A DNA stretch of 64,000 nucleotides from Zasmidium citrigriseum (lineage: Eukaryota; Ascomycota; Dothideomycetes; Mycosphaerellales; Mycosphaerellaceae). Made by a program: the position numbers and the translations under genes. Below are positions 33,815-44,836 of this stretch, in pieces. Below the pieces are notes generated by a model. The model was not told the origin of the DNA, made no database searches, and saw nothing but the letters and a program-made list of their open reading frames with translations. Location of the stretch: contig NHNW01000008.1 of NCBI GenBank assembly GCA_002786025.1, forward strand, positions 186,001-250,000, in the 5' to 3' direction. Every line of letters begins with the position of its first letter. Within the stretch, counting starts at the first letter, position 1.

Positions 33815-34430
33815 ATGGCGCTCAACCCGCACCAGAAGAACAAGGTCGACATCAACGTACGTACCTCCTCCGCAAACGGCATGCGACACCAGAGCTAATG
33901 AGCGCGCAGTCGCTCTCCGAAGAGGAGCAGAAGCTCTTCCGCCTGTACGGCAAACTTCCTAACAAGAAGGATCTGTTCAGCAAGAAGCTCCAGGAGCGCA
34001 AGTACTTCGACTCGGGCGACTATGCCATGTCCAAGGCCGGCAAGTCTGACACAAGCACACTCGGCGGCGGGCTAGGGCGCGAGCATCCGACGTATGTTAT
34101 GATACCCAAAGAGTCACACAATATGATCCGGCTAACAATCGCCCTTTACACAGACCTGAGAACATTCCCCACCTCTCGCAAGTCCAAAACGCCAGCAACA
34201 CCCCCGGCGGCACCGCTGGCTCTCCCAACGAGCAACGCAACTCCATCTCCGGCGGACCCACCCTACATCCAGCCGGCACTCCCGGCGGCGCACCGACATC
34301 CGGCTCCCCAGTCAAAGAAAGCACACTGCAGCGGGGCATGAGCGTGGACGAGCAGGACGATGCGGAGATCCAAGAGATCCAGAAAGTCGCAGCTGAGGCC
34401 GAAGAGAAGGGCATGCCGATACGGCAATGA
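33815..34430 (+). CDS. IGO1: Endosulfine (Igo1/ARPP-19 family) PP2A inhibitor
   Basis: Predicted 166 residues from exons 33815-33856, 33910-34091 and 34154-34430. It contains the invariant FDSGDYAMSKAG core; Ser about 49 in it is the residue that Greatwall/Rim15 kinase phosphorylates in this family, turning the protein into an inhibitor of PP2A-B55 that promotes quiescence entry and mitotic timing. The preceding LFRLYGKLPNKKDLF is also conserved. The C-terminal half is disordered and Gly/Pro/Ser-rich and ends in a short acidic helix. The splice models keep frame exactly (501 nt). Confidence 0.96.
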
Positions 34431-34941
34431 GCGAGGTCGGAGCAGAGTACGGACAACGGAAGCATGGAGTTTGGCGAAGGGAGCATAAGCGATTGGGGAC
34501 GGAGGTCAGGGCTAATGTACGATGTGCACAAGACGGCCGGGATTGGACATGAGCTGCTGCCAGAGGCGGGAAAGTAGCAGCGCCCGTGCAGGAAGGAAAA
34601 CTTGGAGTGGCAGTTTGCGACTTTCGGGTGCGGCGTGGAACAGAGGCGCCTGGCGCGTTTTTGCGAGTATGGCATGATTGATATGACGACAGAGCCTTGC
34701 ATGAGCTCTGGGATTTCATATGTTCGACAATGAACAACATTTCACACAATGGAATAGTCAGACTCGGTAGACCAATCGAGGGCTACTCGATCGCTTTTCA
34801 AATGACCCAGTACCACCGATGTACGATCCAACCCCACGGAAGGAATAGCACAACCCACGCATTTCCAAGTCGCTCGCAATGCAAGTCGCTTGGACCACAC
34901 AATACATGACAATAGCATCCGCTGGCCCCATACTTCATCCT
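34431..34941. other. Intergenic, no gene seen
   Basis: 511 bases between convergent genes; no coding signal, probably two 3' UTRs. Confidence 0.5.
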
Positions 34942-36068
34942 CTAAAGCCCCCTCCCTTCAGCCTTCAAAATATTCATAACCTCCATCACAACCTCCCGTC
35001 CCAACCACCTATCCAAAATCAACGCCAAAGCATGCTTAACAGCCAAAACCCCCGACATCTCCGCCTTGGAACGCTCCAGTCTATAATGCTGCAGCACCTT
35101 ATACTTCCGCCGGAACTGCCTGACCCCATCCTCCCCACCCTCTGGCCAGAAGTCCACGCCACTTGCACAACCCTGGAGATCCACGTACTCGGCGTTGGTA
35201 TGCAAAAGTAATTGGCGAGCAGCGGCGGGATAGCCGTCTGTGAAGCTGGGACTGTCGATTGTGAGACGTTTGACGGCCGGGAAGATTGAGAGGAGGGTGC
35301 CGAGTTCGGAGGAGGAGATGGAGCAGCGGTGGAGGGTTAGGGTTGAAATGGTGGCTTTGGAGGTCGTGATAGCGTCGCGGAGATTTGGTAGGGGGAGTTT
35401 GGTTTGCAGACTCTTTGAGTTGAGGCCGTCGATTTTTAGGTTGATGAGTTTGGGGAAGAGGGCCAGGAGATCCGGTGTCGGGGCTTTCTTTCGCTCGGAG
35501 GTGTTCCGGGCTTGGAGGTTCTCTTTGGAGCTGGCGAGGTCTTTTTCGCATTTCGCGATGTTCTTTGTCAAGTCGTGATGTGGCCTTGCTTCCTGGTCAG
35601 GGTCGTTGGGATGAAAGTCCTCGTCATTCGGATCGTCGTCATCATGATCATCTTGCAGCTGTTGTTCTCTCTCCTGCTGTTCCCTCTCAGCTTGAAGTTG
35701 CTCAAGCCGTTGCTCAAGATGCTCGATATGGCGCTTCACTATCATCGTAAATCAGCATCATCCACACGAAAATAGGATTCATCAGACTTACCTTCATGCG
35801 AAGCCGGAAAGTCCACCACCACCTTAGTCACACATCTCCGCTTCGTCAAAGAGTCACCATAAAACGCAATTCTCTTCTCTACACTCTTCTTCGTAGCCGC
35901 AACCTTCTCGCTTTTGGCATTCGCTTGCTCGAAGAGTTGTGTCGCGATGGAGTAGATTTTGCGGAATGAGAGTCGGAGACTGGCGATGTCGCGGTTGGAG
36001 GTTAGTCTTTGGGCGATGTTTTCGAGGATTTCTTCGGGTAGGGCTTCGAGGGCGGCGTCGGTTGTCAT
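34942..36068 (-). CDS. F-box-like protein, tandem paralogue 1
   Basis: Predicted 357 residues, exons 36068-35792 and 35738-34942. The N-terminus LEALPEEILENIAQRLTSNRDIASLRL fits an F-box, suggesting a substrate adaptor for an SCF ubiquitin ligase. A glutamine/glutamate-rich coiled coil (EHLEQRLEQLQAEREQQERE) with an acidic stretch follows. The C-terminal part has leucine-rich repeat-like segments (LFPKLINLKIDGLNSKSLQ, ISTLTLHRCSISSSELGTLL) and ends in a conserved FRRKYKVLQHY plus short helical region. It is one of three same-strand relatives at 34.9-39.0 kb with the same two-exon design and intron place. Confidence 0.82.
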
Positions 36069-36441
36069 GTTGCTTGGAAGAGAAAGCACCCTCAGTAACG
36101 ACAAGCGAGGAGCTTTAAAATGTGTGGGTTTTGGAGATGTTGTCGTTTGGTGTAGATTGTCTAAGGTCGCTGCCTCCACAGCTCGGGTTCTCTTCCGAGA
36201 TACGCTTACTAACGTTCATGCCTCAGGCTAAAAGATAACCATTGCTCTCAAAGAAATGCTATCATAATTATACTGTCCTAAGTAGTCGTTCACCCATGAG
36301 AAGGCGGGGCATATCGACATATTTGCTGATTGCATTGCGGCCTGGATTGCGGCCTGGAGCAACTCTTCACTTCCCCGCTTGACAGACCGCACGGACTCTC
36401 TGTCACATGAAAGCTCGGTCGAACGCTCTTGAACCAAACCC
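36069..36441. other. Spacer within the F-box array
   Basis: 373 bases between tandem paralogues; nothing coding recognised. Confidence 0.5.
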
Positions 36442-37547
36442 CTATCCCGCTTGCTCATTCAGCGCCTGCTCCAGAGCTTCGACTCCCATCCAGCTCTTGA
36501 GAATCTTCTCCTTCAACACATACTTGACGGCCAACCCGCCCCATGCATCCACCGAATTAGAATCTCTGGTGTAGTGCTGCGGAATTCTATACTGGCGTCG
36601 AAAGTCTCTTCCCTTATCGATTTCTTCTCCCTCAGATAAGAAGCTCGAGTCTTCCGCCTCCCCGGCACGTGGCAATTGCAGCATCATGCGGTCGACATTG
36701 CCACGGAAGAGAAGGACCTGACACAGCGCAAGTGCCCAGCCGTCGTCGAAGATACAGGTCTGAATGGAGATGCATCTGAGGTTTCGGAAGATCGAGAGCA
36801 TCTGCCGCAGGTCATATGAGCCCATGTGACAGTCGTGGAGATGGAGCGTAGTCATGAGACCACCCGAAGGCGCAATAGACGTGCGTAGATTGGCCAAAGA
36901 CAATTTGGATGAAAGTTCGGCCGTGTTCATGCTGCGCAAGGTGAGGGCCCGCAAACTGGGCAAAACACTCAAGAGTCCGGGTATATCGGCGTGTTCATCC
37001 TCGCTGGCCTGCCAGATCTGCAGCCTTCCTCGGTGGGCAGACTGGCATGTTTCCAGGTCAGCAAGCTCTCTGCGAGCTTCGGGATCTTCCTGGAGTAGGA
37101 GGCGGTCTCTCAGGCTGCTGATGCGGTGCTCATTCAATTGAATAGTCCTCTCAACTAGACGCCATATCGGTCAGCCAGCTGCACGCATGAGAACTCTTGG
37201 GACAACATACCAGCTCGGACAGTTGGGAAAAGTAATTGTACTCCAGTGACCCACTTTCCCATACCGACATGAGACTTGACGAACATCTCCAAGGTGTCTT
37301 GTATTCTTCTGGGCTCAGCCTTCATGGCGATGCCTTTGGCGAAGACTTTTCGGGCGAACATCTTGGCACTGATGTCTCTGGCGACTCGACAGGTGGCGCG
37401 GAAGTTTCGGAGGCTGTCGATATCGTCCGCTGGCAGCTGTTCGGCGATGATCTCGAGCAGCTCTGGTGGCAGGTCTTGCAAGTGAGACTTTGTGTTCGAC
37501 TCGGGAGCCATGTCGGCAGTCATGGCGAGCGCCACATGTGTGGCCAT
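36442..37547 (-). CDS. F-box-like protein, tandem paralogue 2
   Basis: Predicted 349 residues, exons 37547-37211 and 37154-36442. The F-box-like start is LQDLPPELLEIIAEQLPADDIDSLRNFRATCR. After the intron comes a short charged coiled region (ISSLRDRLLLQ), then LRR-like segments (LLSVLPSLRALTLRSMNTAELSSK, LMTTLHLHDCHMGSYDLRQML) and the shared motif FRRQYRIPQHYT. Another in-frame Met at 37688 would add 47 residues without F-box character, so the later Met is preferred. Divergence from paralogue 1 is large, so the duplication is old or the genes evolve fast. Confidence 0.82.
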
Positions 37548-37859
37548 TTCGTGTTGTGCTGTTGGAGTGTGTGTCGAGTGCCCAGGTGGCGGAGGTGATG
37601 GCAAGTGCGGAAAGGGAAAGAAGGAGACAGCGGGGCTTTGAATGAAGAGCTGGCAAGCACGAGCCACTTCATTCACTCTTAGCTCCAAGATCGCACGTGT
37701 CCAAGATTACTCAAATATGACGCCAGGCAGCAGTATGTGATTCAAATCAGCATGTGATAGAGCTTACAGACCAGAGAGGAGGCAAAATTGAAGTCCACGA
37801 TACGTACCAGCTGCCCTCCCCTGTCACATGTGAACGGCCCCTTTCACGTCTCTCAGGCC
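37548..37859. other. Spacer within the F-box array
   Basis: 312 bases between tandem paralogues; no gene seen. Confidence 0.5.
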
Positions 37860-38998
37860 TCATGGCCACATAAAGTGGTAATAATCCACCACACAATCCA
37901 ACATCCCCGCAATCATCCTTCCAATCCACTCCACCACCCCCTCCTCACCCTTCCACTCCCGCACCCTCTCAACCTCCCTCACAGCCTCCTCCCCAGCACA
38001 CCCCCTCAAAATCTTCTTTAGGACAAACTCCACCGCAACCTTCCCATTAACAACCGCACTCGCACTCGTCATATGATAGTTATCCACGACCCTGAACTCC
38101 CTACGAAACTCCCTCCCCCGGTCAATTTCTCCCCGCGGCAGGAAGAGAAAGTCATCCCGGCCTGTAAAAAGGCTCAAAGCGTCGAGTTTGCCGTGGAGAA
38201 GCAGATGGCGGAGGATCGTAGGCCATTCGGATCTGGTTGGGCGGATGTCTAGGTAGAGGTGGTTGATCAAGGGGAAAGTCCGAAGGATGATGCGCAGGTC
38301 GTTTGGAGAAAGGCGGGATTCGCTGAGGAAGAGCTTTGTGATTCTTTGGTGCGATCTTGTCGACATGTAGCGCAGACTCCTCAAGCGCATCTGTGTGCGC
38401 AGGCTCGTCTTGTTAAGGTGCCTCATCGAAAGGGCCGTCATGTTTGGGAACAGCGTCAGTAGTGCCGGCATGTCCAATTTCTCATCTTCGGCATGGAGTC
38501 TCTCCAGGAGAGACTCCTTTTCCTCATCTACTTCCTCAATCTCTGACTCATCCAGACGGTGCCCTTGTCGGACAACAAGCTGTTCTAGATCTCTGATTCG
38601 GGTCTCCGCTGTTATGACTTCTCTTAGCAGACATCGAGCAAAGAGACCAACTTCCTGGGCAGGATAGCAGGGAGTATAACTTGCGGCTTACCTCTCTCGG
38701 TATCCTGGAATTCCAAAGCCACCTCCCTGATCCACTTCGCCAAATTGCGAGGCCCTCCGAAAACCGCAAATGCACTTTCGACATCCCACTTCGTCACGAC
38801 AATGTAGACACTGGAGAGCCAATTCTTTGCAAAAGCTTCAGTGGCTGCGTCGAGCGTTGCTTGACAGACGAGGCGAAAGTTGGCCGAATCTTCGGAGCTC
38901 CTGTCCTCGGCTAGGAACTCGCCAATAGATAGTTGGAGTTCGTACGGTAGAGCTTCAAGACGCGGATCCCAGCTGCTGGCTGTCGATTTCTCTGACAT
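37860..38998 (-). CDS. F-box-like protein, tandem paralogue 3
   Basis: Predicted 351 residues, exons 38998-38692 and 38608-37860. The N-terminus LEALPYELQLSIGEFLAEDRSSEDSANFRLVCQAT is F-box-like. The middle has an acidic coiled coil (ESEIEEVDEEKESLLERL), then LRR-like units (LLTLFPNMTALSMRHLNKTSLRTQM, ITKLFLSESRLSPNDLRIIL) and FRREFRVVDNYH, the third copy of the motif seen in both neighbours. The intron falls at the same place relative to the F-box region as in the other two. Targets unknown. Confidence 0.82.
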
Positions 38999-39290
38999 GT
39001 CTGTTCTGCTTTGGGTCTGGATTGGGGGTCCTCTGCAACTTTAGAAGATTTTTTATGTGTTTCGGCCGGATTGATTGTTCGAATGGCCTGGTTTGTCTGT
39101 TAGCTGGCATTGAACAGGGAAATACCTGGCTTCTTCAAAGAGTACTTCTTGCATATGCAGAACAGCTTTAACACAATCCAGCGTTGGATATTTTCCCCTC
39201 TTTGAGTGATGATATTATGTCTCGCACCAGATCGCTGTAAATGGATGTATTTCGATAGCCCAACGGATGCAGCAGACTACAATCTCGACA

Positions 39291-40688
39291 TTAGAACATA
39301 GCCTTCGACGCCACACTGAGCAGCCAAGCCGCATCTTTCCAGCCAGCGCCATCTCCTTGTCCTTCTTGCCCATCGCCCATGGGCGCAGGAGGCGGCTGAG
39401 ACACAAGCTTCTCCTTCTCCTCGCGCCTCCTCTTCATCTCAGCCGCCATTCTCTCCTTTGCTTGTTCCGCAGTCTCGTCGTCACGAACATGTGCAGCCTC
39501 ATCATCTGTAGTTTCGGCTCCCTCATCCACTTTGAACAGATTGAAGTTCATCAGACGATCCACAATGTTGCCCATGCCGAATGAATTGGAGGTGGTCAGT
39601 CGTTCGACTTCCAGCTGTGCTTCAAGTTCCTCATTTCGCTCCTGTGGACCGACGAAGCCAGGTTGTTCCTCGGGTAGGTCTGGTTCGTGGGTGTCGAAGT
39701 AGCCAGGGACGTCGCCCCTTCTTGGTGTCCTGGTTCCTTCTGGACTGGCAAGGCGGGATGTACGTCTGCTTGCAGACCGGCTACCATACCTACTTCCCCA
39801 TCCACTCCTGCTCACTCGTGTGCTGATCGGGCTTCCTCCTTCGAAAGATGCAAGTTGCAACTTCGCAGTGCTCGCGTTGAGAGCGGCCAATTCCTCGTAA
39901 TTGTCATCGTCGTCGTCTTCCTCCGACTCGGGTACAGCCAGAGAAGTCGAAGACTCTCGCGATGCCAACCACGACTGCCCCTTGCCCTCTTGGACCAGCG
40001 CAGAAGTCATCGCTCCAGTGTGCGTCAACCAGCTATCATCGAGGGCCGACTCCCGCTTCGGTGTGTGTATTCCACTCTTTGGTCGGCCAGGATATCTGTG
40101 CCTCTTCGAAAGAGGCACGCCTTGTCCAGCCAGCCTCTCCCTATCCCTTCGTTGCTGTCCCTGCGCAAGAAGTAAAGCCGCATCACTCTTCGCGTTCGGG
40201 ATCTGACCACTTCCCATGTCCGCACGCTCCCCTCCAAAATGCCGCGCAGGCGGCGCATAAGAATAGCTAACCTCATCGTCGGCATCATCTTCATCGTAAG
40301 TCGAGCTCTTGCGACTCAAGCCAGCGCCGAGGTTCTTCCGACTGGAGCTTCTACTCAGAATCCCAGGGGTAGATGGCGCTGACTTGCCATGGAGATAGGA
40401 AGAATGCTGTCGCTGGAAGTATGCATCTGGCGTCTCATCGTATGGACTTTTTGGAGTCTTGCGGTCTTGTGGCGGCTCGGCGAATCGCGTTGAGAGCGGT
40501 GCTAGGCGGAGATCGCTGAGGTTGGTGGTACTTCGCTTGGAGCGGGATCGGGATCGCGGTGTGCTTGTGCCAGACTATGCGATTCATTAGCATACTCAAC
40601 ATGCGTTTCGATCATTCTATCTCACCATCTTGGGCGTGTCGTCTGCGAAATGGACGTGCAAAGCAAGGAGTGAGGTCGGGAAAGCCAT
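39291..40688 (-). CDS. DUF3984-type conserved fungal protein
   Basis: Predicted 448 residues, exons 40688-40626 and 40574-39291. It begins MAFPTSLLALHVHFADD and continues with a low-complexity, Ser/Arg-rich protein carrying LSDLRLAPLSTRF and YLHGKSAPSTPGILSRSSSR, which I associate with the ascomycete DUF3984 family. Later parts contain an acidic DDDDD run, an Arg/Ser-rich tract and a C-terminal charged helix (KERMAAEMKRRREEKEK). It looks intrinsically disordered and heavily phosphorylatable. Molecular function is unknown. Confidence 0.8.
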
Positions 40689-41295
40689 CTTGAACTCTCC
40701 GCAGCCGAGGCGGTCAGTGCGCAATGCAGATCGCGGGGAAGATCGGGGAAGGATCCCTGACATGTGACAGCGACAGGAAAATGTATTTACTTGTCGCAGA
40801 GAAGGGTCTATCATGAAGAGCAGAACTCATATGGGAATCCAGACGATAACTCATTTGATGATCATCTTTTTCGCCATATGCTGCTGTGTCTGTCCACCGA
40901 CACGTGTTCCTATACCACCCGATGCAGTGATCCGATCTCCAGACATGTCACGGCATCAAGTTTCACATGTTTGTCACGACTGCCGGACACGTATGCATAA
41001 TGCGTCGCGGCACCATGCTGGTGATGGTCAATCTTGTCGACATGAAGATCCCAGGTAACTAGGTCTGTCTAATTCCTTGATACTGGCCACGCTCAAAAAA
41101 GCCGGTCCTCTGGATGAGCATTTGTCCAGCCTCTCTGCTTTTGGCTAGGTGTTTGCAATCCTTGCCCTCATGTTGCCTCTCGTATAGCTGTACAACTGCT
41201 GCTCTTTCTAGCGCTCGCCTCTGCTCGTCACATCTCGATTATCATACAAGCTCCTCCGTTTCTTATACTGTACACCTCATATCCTTCGTTCTCCT
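40689..41295. other. Intergenic, no gene seen
   Basis: 607 bases. Plus-strand frames here run antisense into the next gene and are Cys/Ser-rich without domain character. Confidence 0.5.
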
Positions 41296-41765
41296 TCAAC
41301 TCTCCTCGCCCTGCTCTTTCCTCGTTCCCCTCCAGTACGCCCAACCACCCGCAACAGCATTCGCCGCACATAGCCCCATTGTCGCTCCCCTCACGATGCC
41401 TCTCGCGCCAAATCGCCTCATGATCGGTGCTTTCCTCCTGGATGCCAACACAAAGTATGCCATCGACCATGCGCTCGTCAACCCTGCGCTGTCCTTCTTG
41501 AAGCCTTGTACGTTCAGATAGCTGCTGAAGAGCAGGATCGGCGGGAAGAGCATCGGTAGAAGTTGGAAGGGGCGCATGTGTTGTGCGGTTATGAGGGTTG
41601 CGAGGAGAGTCGGTGGGAGAGGGTTCTCTGTTGATGCGACAGTTAGCCGTTGCTTGTCAATTGATGAGATTGAAGTGGACTTGACTTACCTCCCCATGCT
41701 TTTGCGTATTGGAAGAGGCCTTGCTTTGCATCCTCTGCATCTGGTGCCTTCGATGGCATTGGCAT
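41296..41765 (-). CDS. Small membrane protein, possibly Aim19-like (mitochondrial)
   Basis: Predicted 135 residues, exons 41765-41690 and 41627-41296. It has three or four hydrophobic segments: PLPPTLLATLIT, LLPMLFPPILLFSSYL, SAWSMAYFVLA and ATMGLCAANAVAGGWAYW. The SAGLTSAWSMAYFVLASRR segment resembles the central part of the yeast mitochondrial Aim19 family, and length and topology agree, but the match is from memory and weak. A second Met two codons downstream is an alternative start. Confidence 0.6.
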
Positions 41766-42142
41766 GTTGGCGCTGGTTGAACGTCTGGTGCAGGCTGTTC
41801 AAGCGGACCGGTCAACTTCGATCGGAAAGGAAATCTTTTCGTTGAATGGATTGTAAGTCGAGATGCAGTCCCAAGTAGGAAGGAGGGTGTCTGGCACGAG
41901 ACAAGAAGACAGTCTAAGTGAATGTTCGAAGCTGTGCGCACAGACGTCATGTGGGTTCAGCGACACGCGATTGGCCGGGCAGCGACAGGGTCTCGCCTTC
42001 TCTCGTGCGCAACTGGAGATCTGGCAACTGCGAACCACCAACTCTAAACGCGCCGAATATCTCGAAATAATCCCCCGCCGCTCGCCTCATGCCCACGCCC
42101 GCGACACCTCCGCCACCTTCCATGCGATAGACTCCCCGCACG
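41766..42142. other. Shared promoter of small membrane protein and Hlj1-like gene
   Basis: 377 bases between divergent starts; no gene seen. Confidence 0.5.
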
Positions 42143-43264
42143 ATGGCCGAGAAATCGCAGCCCAACGGCCACCACAAGCACGATGACGGCTCCTCGTCCC
42201 GCGCCTTTACCGTCGAGCAGAAAGCTGCCGTTATCCGTGTGCGGAAATGCAAGAACACCGATTTCTATGACATCCTGGGACTCGAGGAGAAGAGGTCGAC
42301 GTGCAGCGATGCGGAGATCAAGAAGGCGTACAGGAAGCTGAGTCTTTTGACGCATCCGGATAAGAATGGATATCCTGGGGCAGATGAGGCGTTCAAGCGT
42401 AGGTCTTTCGAGTCAAGAGTGGGAGAGATGGCAGATTGAGACTGACAACGTATGTGCGCAGTGGTATCAAGAGCCTTTCAGATCCTGAGCGACCCGGATA
42501 AGAAGACCAAATACGACAAATTCGGCGGCGACCCGGATAGTCGCTTCTCCTCTGCCTCTGCGGCATCCGGCGCATCAGCATTCTCTGGCTTTGCTTCACA
42601 ACGGCGGGGGGGCGGAGGCCCGATGTTCGAGGAGGAGATAAGCCCAGAGGAGCTATTCCGACAATTCTTCGGCGGAGGAATGGGAGGACCGTTTGGAGGC
42701 ATGGGAGGAGGACCTTTCGGTGGAGGATTTGGCGGGCCTGGATTCGTCTTCAACGTCGGTGGTGGTCCGGGGATTCGAGTACATCAATTCGGCGGTGACC
42801 GACCGAGGAGAAGACCACACAACCACGAGAATCAACAACCGGCCTCGATTTTCCAGGCGCTCCAAGGATTGCTACCTCTACTACTCCTTTTCGTGCTTCC
42901 ACTACTATCCTCCCTCTTCGGCGGCTCAGCACCCAGCGGGCCTTCAATACGATTCGACGCCGCGAAACCACCGCACACACAAATGCACACGAGTGGAGGG
43001 CTGAAAGTACCATATTGGGTCAACCCAAGCGAAGTGCAAGACTACTCGAACAAGCAATGGCGACAACTGGACAAAGTAGCAGAAGGGAAATACGTAAACC
43101 AACTACGAGGCGAGTGCGAATGGGAGCAAGGCCAAAGGCAGCGGTTAGCACAAGAGGCGCAGGGATTCTTCTTCACGGATCAAAGCAAACTCGACCGAGC
43201 GAGGAGGATGGAGATGCCCAGTTGTAAGAAACTGGAGAGTTATGGGTTCCGACTGTATGGATAG
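42143..43264 (+). CDS. HLJ1: ER-membrane J-domain co-chaperone (Hlj1/DNAJB12-like)
   Basis: Predicted 352 residues, exons 42143-42398 and 42462-43264. The J domain (about 40-110) holds the HPD triad in LSLLTHPDKNGYPGADEAF. It is followed by a Gly/Phe-rich region (GGGMGGPFGGMGGGPFGGGF), one strong TM segment (LLPLLLLFVLPLLSSLF) and a DUF1977-type luminal/C-terminal domain ending in CEWEQGQRQR. This layout is that of Hlj1 and DNAJB12/14, tail-anchored-like Hsp40s that help Hsp70 in ER-associated degradation. The intron splits the J domain. Confidence 0.94.
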
Positions 43265-43471
43265 GGCGCTTGTATATGTTTTGGGCCATTCATGAATGAA
43301 GTGCATTTGTGGGTGTCTTTGGCGACTTTTCTTAGCGCTTCTTCGGCCATGCGAGCGAGAGAGATACCTGAGAATTGAAGTCTTCTACTATCCTTCAGCC
43401 GGCCTCCTTGGTCGTGTTCACTCGACTTATCGCACAGACTCCAGTCGGAGGCCTCAGGCCATCTTGCAGAA

Positions 43472-44836
43472 CTACAACTTCGCAATAACACCAGCGACAT
43501 CCTTCTCCCGGCCAATGCCCCACGCCAAATCACTCGCAGTCTTGGCCCCCTCCGCCCCCAGAACCAACGCACACTGATCAGTAAACTTCTCCGTCAACTG
43601 CTCATCCGTCATAGGAATCTCCAACGACCCCACAGCATGCTCGACATGATTCTCCAACCTCGCCCCATCCTTAAACACAACGACCTCAAACGACTCATCC
43701 GGCCTCAGCCCCTCATCAGCCTGCGCATCAATCCGATCCCTCAACTCAACAACCTCCTTCCTCGTCACAGCCTCATCCGCATACTCCGCCGGCCCCGCTT
43801 TTCCATAGAGCAAAGCGACAGCGCAGCCATGGAAGACGGAGAACTTTCCTTCAAGTCCGTCTCTTGGAGTCTTCTTCCCCGTCAACTCCAACACAAGCGG
43901 ATGCACTCTCAACTCCACCCTCTCCACATCCAACCCCTTCCCCTTCATCTCCCTATGAAGCCGAATACACCCATCCATAGCCGGATGACACACAATCCCA
44001 CACGGAAAAGGTTTAAACGCATTCCTCTCCGTTTCCCACATCCTCCCTAATCCCTGCTCTCCCTCCACGAAAGCATACATCCCTAGTTTGACTTCTCCTC
44101 CAGAAACAACAACATTCGCCCACCCCCTCCTCGCCTCCACCGCCATCTCCGTACTCGTAAACCCCTTCTCCGCCAGCACCGCAGCAAGCAGCCCATTCTG
44201 CGCCGCGCGCCCCGGGTGGAAACTCTTCGTATCGCTGCCGAACATCTCTCTCAAGCCGGTGACTTGTGTCGCTGCGATCCCGATCGCGTGTGCAGTTTGG
44301 GATACGGTGAGCTTCATGAGTTTCGAGACGGCGATTGCGGCGCCGATGCTGCCGGTGGTGGAAATTATGTGCCAGCCGACGTTGTAGTGAGAGGGCCAGA
44401 CGGAGAGGCCGAGTTTACAGGAGACTTCGATACCGGCTATCAAAGCACAGAGGAGTTCTGGTCCTGAGATTGGGCGGGTTGGAGGGAGCATTTGTGCGTA
44501 CGCGAGGAGAGCGCTAGCCACGGGACCTGTAGGATGAATTATCGTCGCGAGATGTGTGTCGTCGTAGTCGTGGACGTGGCTGGCGATGCCATTTAGGAGG
44601 GCGGCGTGTTGGGCGTCGGTTTTGGAGGTCCCGTTGTGGCCGAGGAGAGTTGGCGTCGGGGGGCCGAAGAAAGGTTGTAGGGCTGAGTGCGCTTTTGTTA
44701 CGGCTGGGTGATTGGAGCCGCCGATCGTGCAGCCGATGTAGTTGTATAGTGACCGCCTGGCTGCGTTGAGGACGGATGGTGGGAGGGTTGTGGGGTCGAG
44801 GGAGACGGCCCATTTGGCGAGGGAGAGGGTCGCCAT
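43472..44836 (-). CDS. MmgE/PrpD family protein (cis-aconitate decarboxylase-like)
   Basis: Predicted 454 residues, single exon, full length for the MmgE/PrpD superfamily (2-methylcitrate dehydratase, cis-aconitate decarboxylase, iminodisuccinate epimerase). Family segments include LYNYIGCTIGGSNHPAV, SHVHDYDDTHLATIIHPTGPVASALLA, GWHIISTTGSIGAAIAVSKLM and KSFHPGRAAQNGLLAA. The HDYDDTH and KSFHPGRAAQ motifs are in active-site loops of the family. Which substrate it uses is not decided by these motifs; a cis-aconitate or itaconate role is one option. It lies head-to-head, over 1.2 kb, with a Zn2Cys6 regulator. Confidence 0.92.
   Translation of the reverse strand: MATLSLAKWAVSLDPTTLPPSVLNAARRSLYNYIGCTIGGSNHPAVTKAHSALQPFFGPPTPTLLGHNGTSKTDAQHAALLNGIASHVHDYDDTHLATIIHPTGPVASALLAYAQMLPPTRPISGPELLCALIAGIEVSCKLGLSVWPSHYNVGWHIISTTGSIGAAIAVSKLMKLTVSQTAHAIGIAATQVTGLREMFGSDTKSFHPGRAAQNGLLAAVLAEKGFTSTEMAVEARRGWANVVVSGGEVKLGMYAFVEGEQGLGRMWETERNAFKPFPCGIVCHPAMDGCIRLHREMKGKGLDVERVELRVHPLVLELTGKKTPRDGLEGKFSVFHGCAVALLYGKAGPAEYADEAVTRKEVVELRDRIDAQADEGLRPDESFEVVVFKDGARLENHVEHAVGSLEIPMTDEQLTEKFTDQCALVLGAEGAKTASDLAWGIGREKDVAGVIAKL

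Noticed and set aside
41114..41521. Cys/Ser-rich 135-codon plus-strand frame
   Set aside because: Runs antisense across the spliced small membrane protein gene, whose model keeps frame and TM topology.
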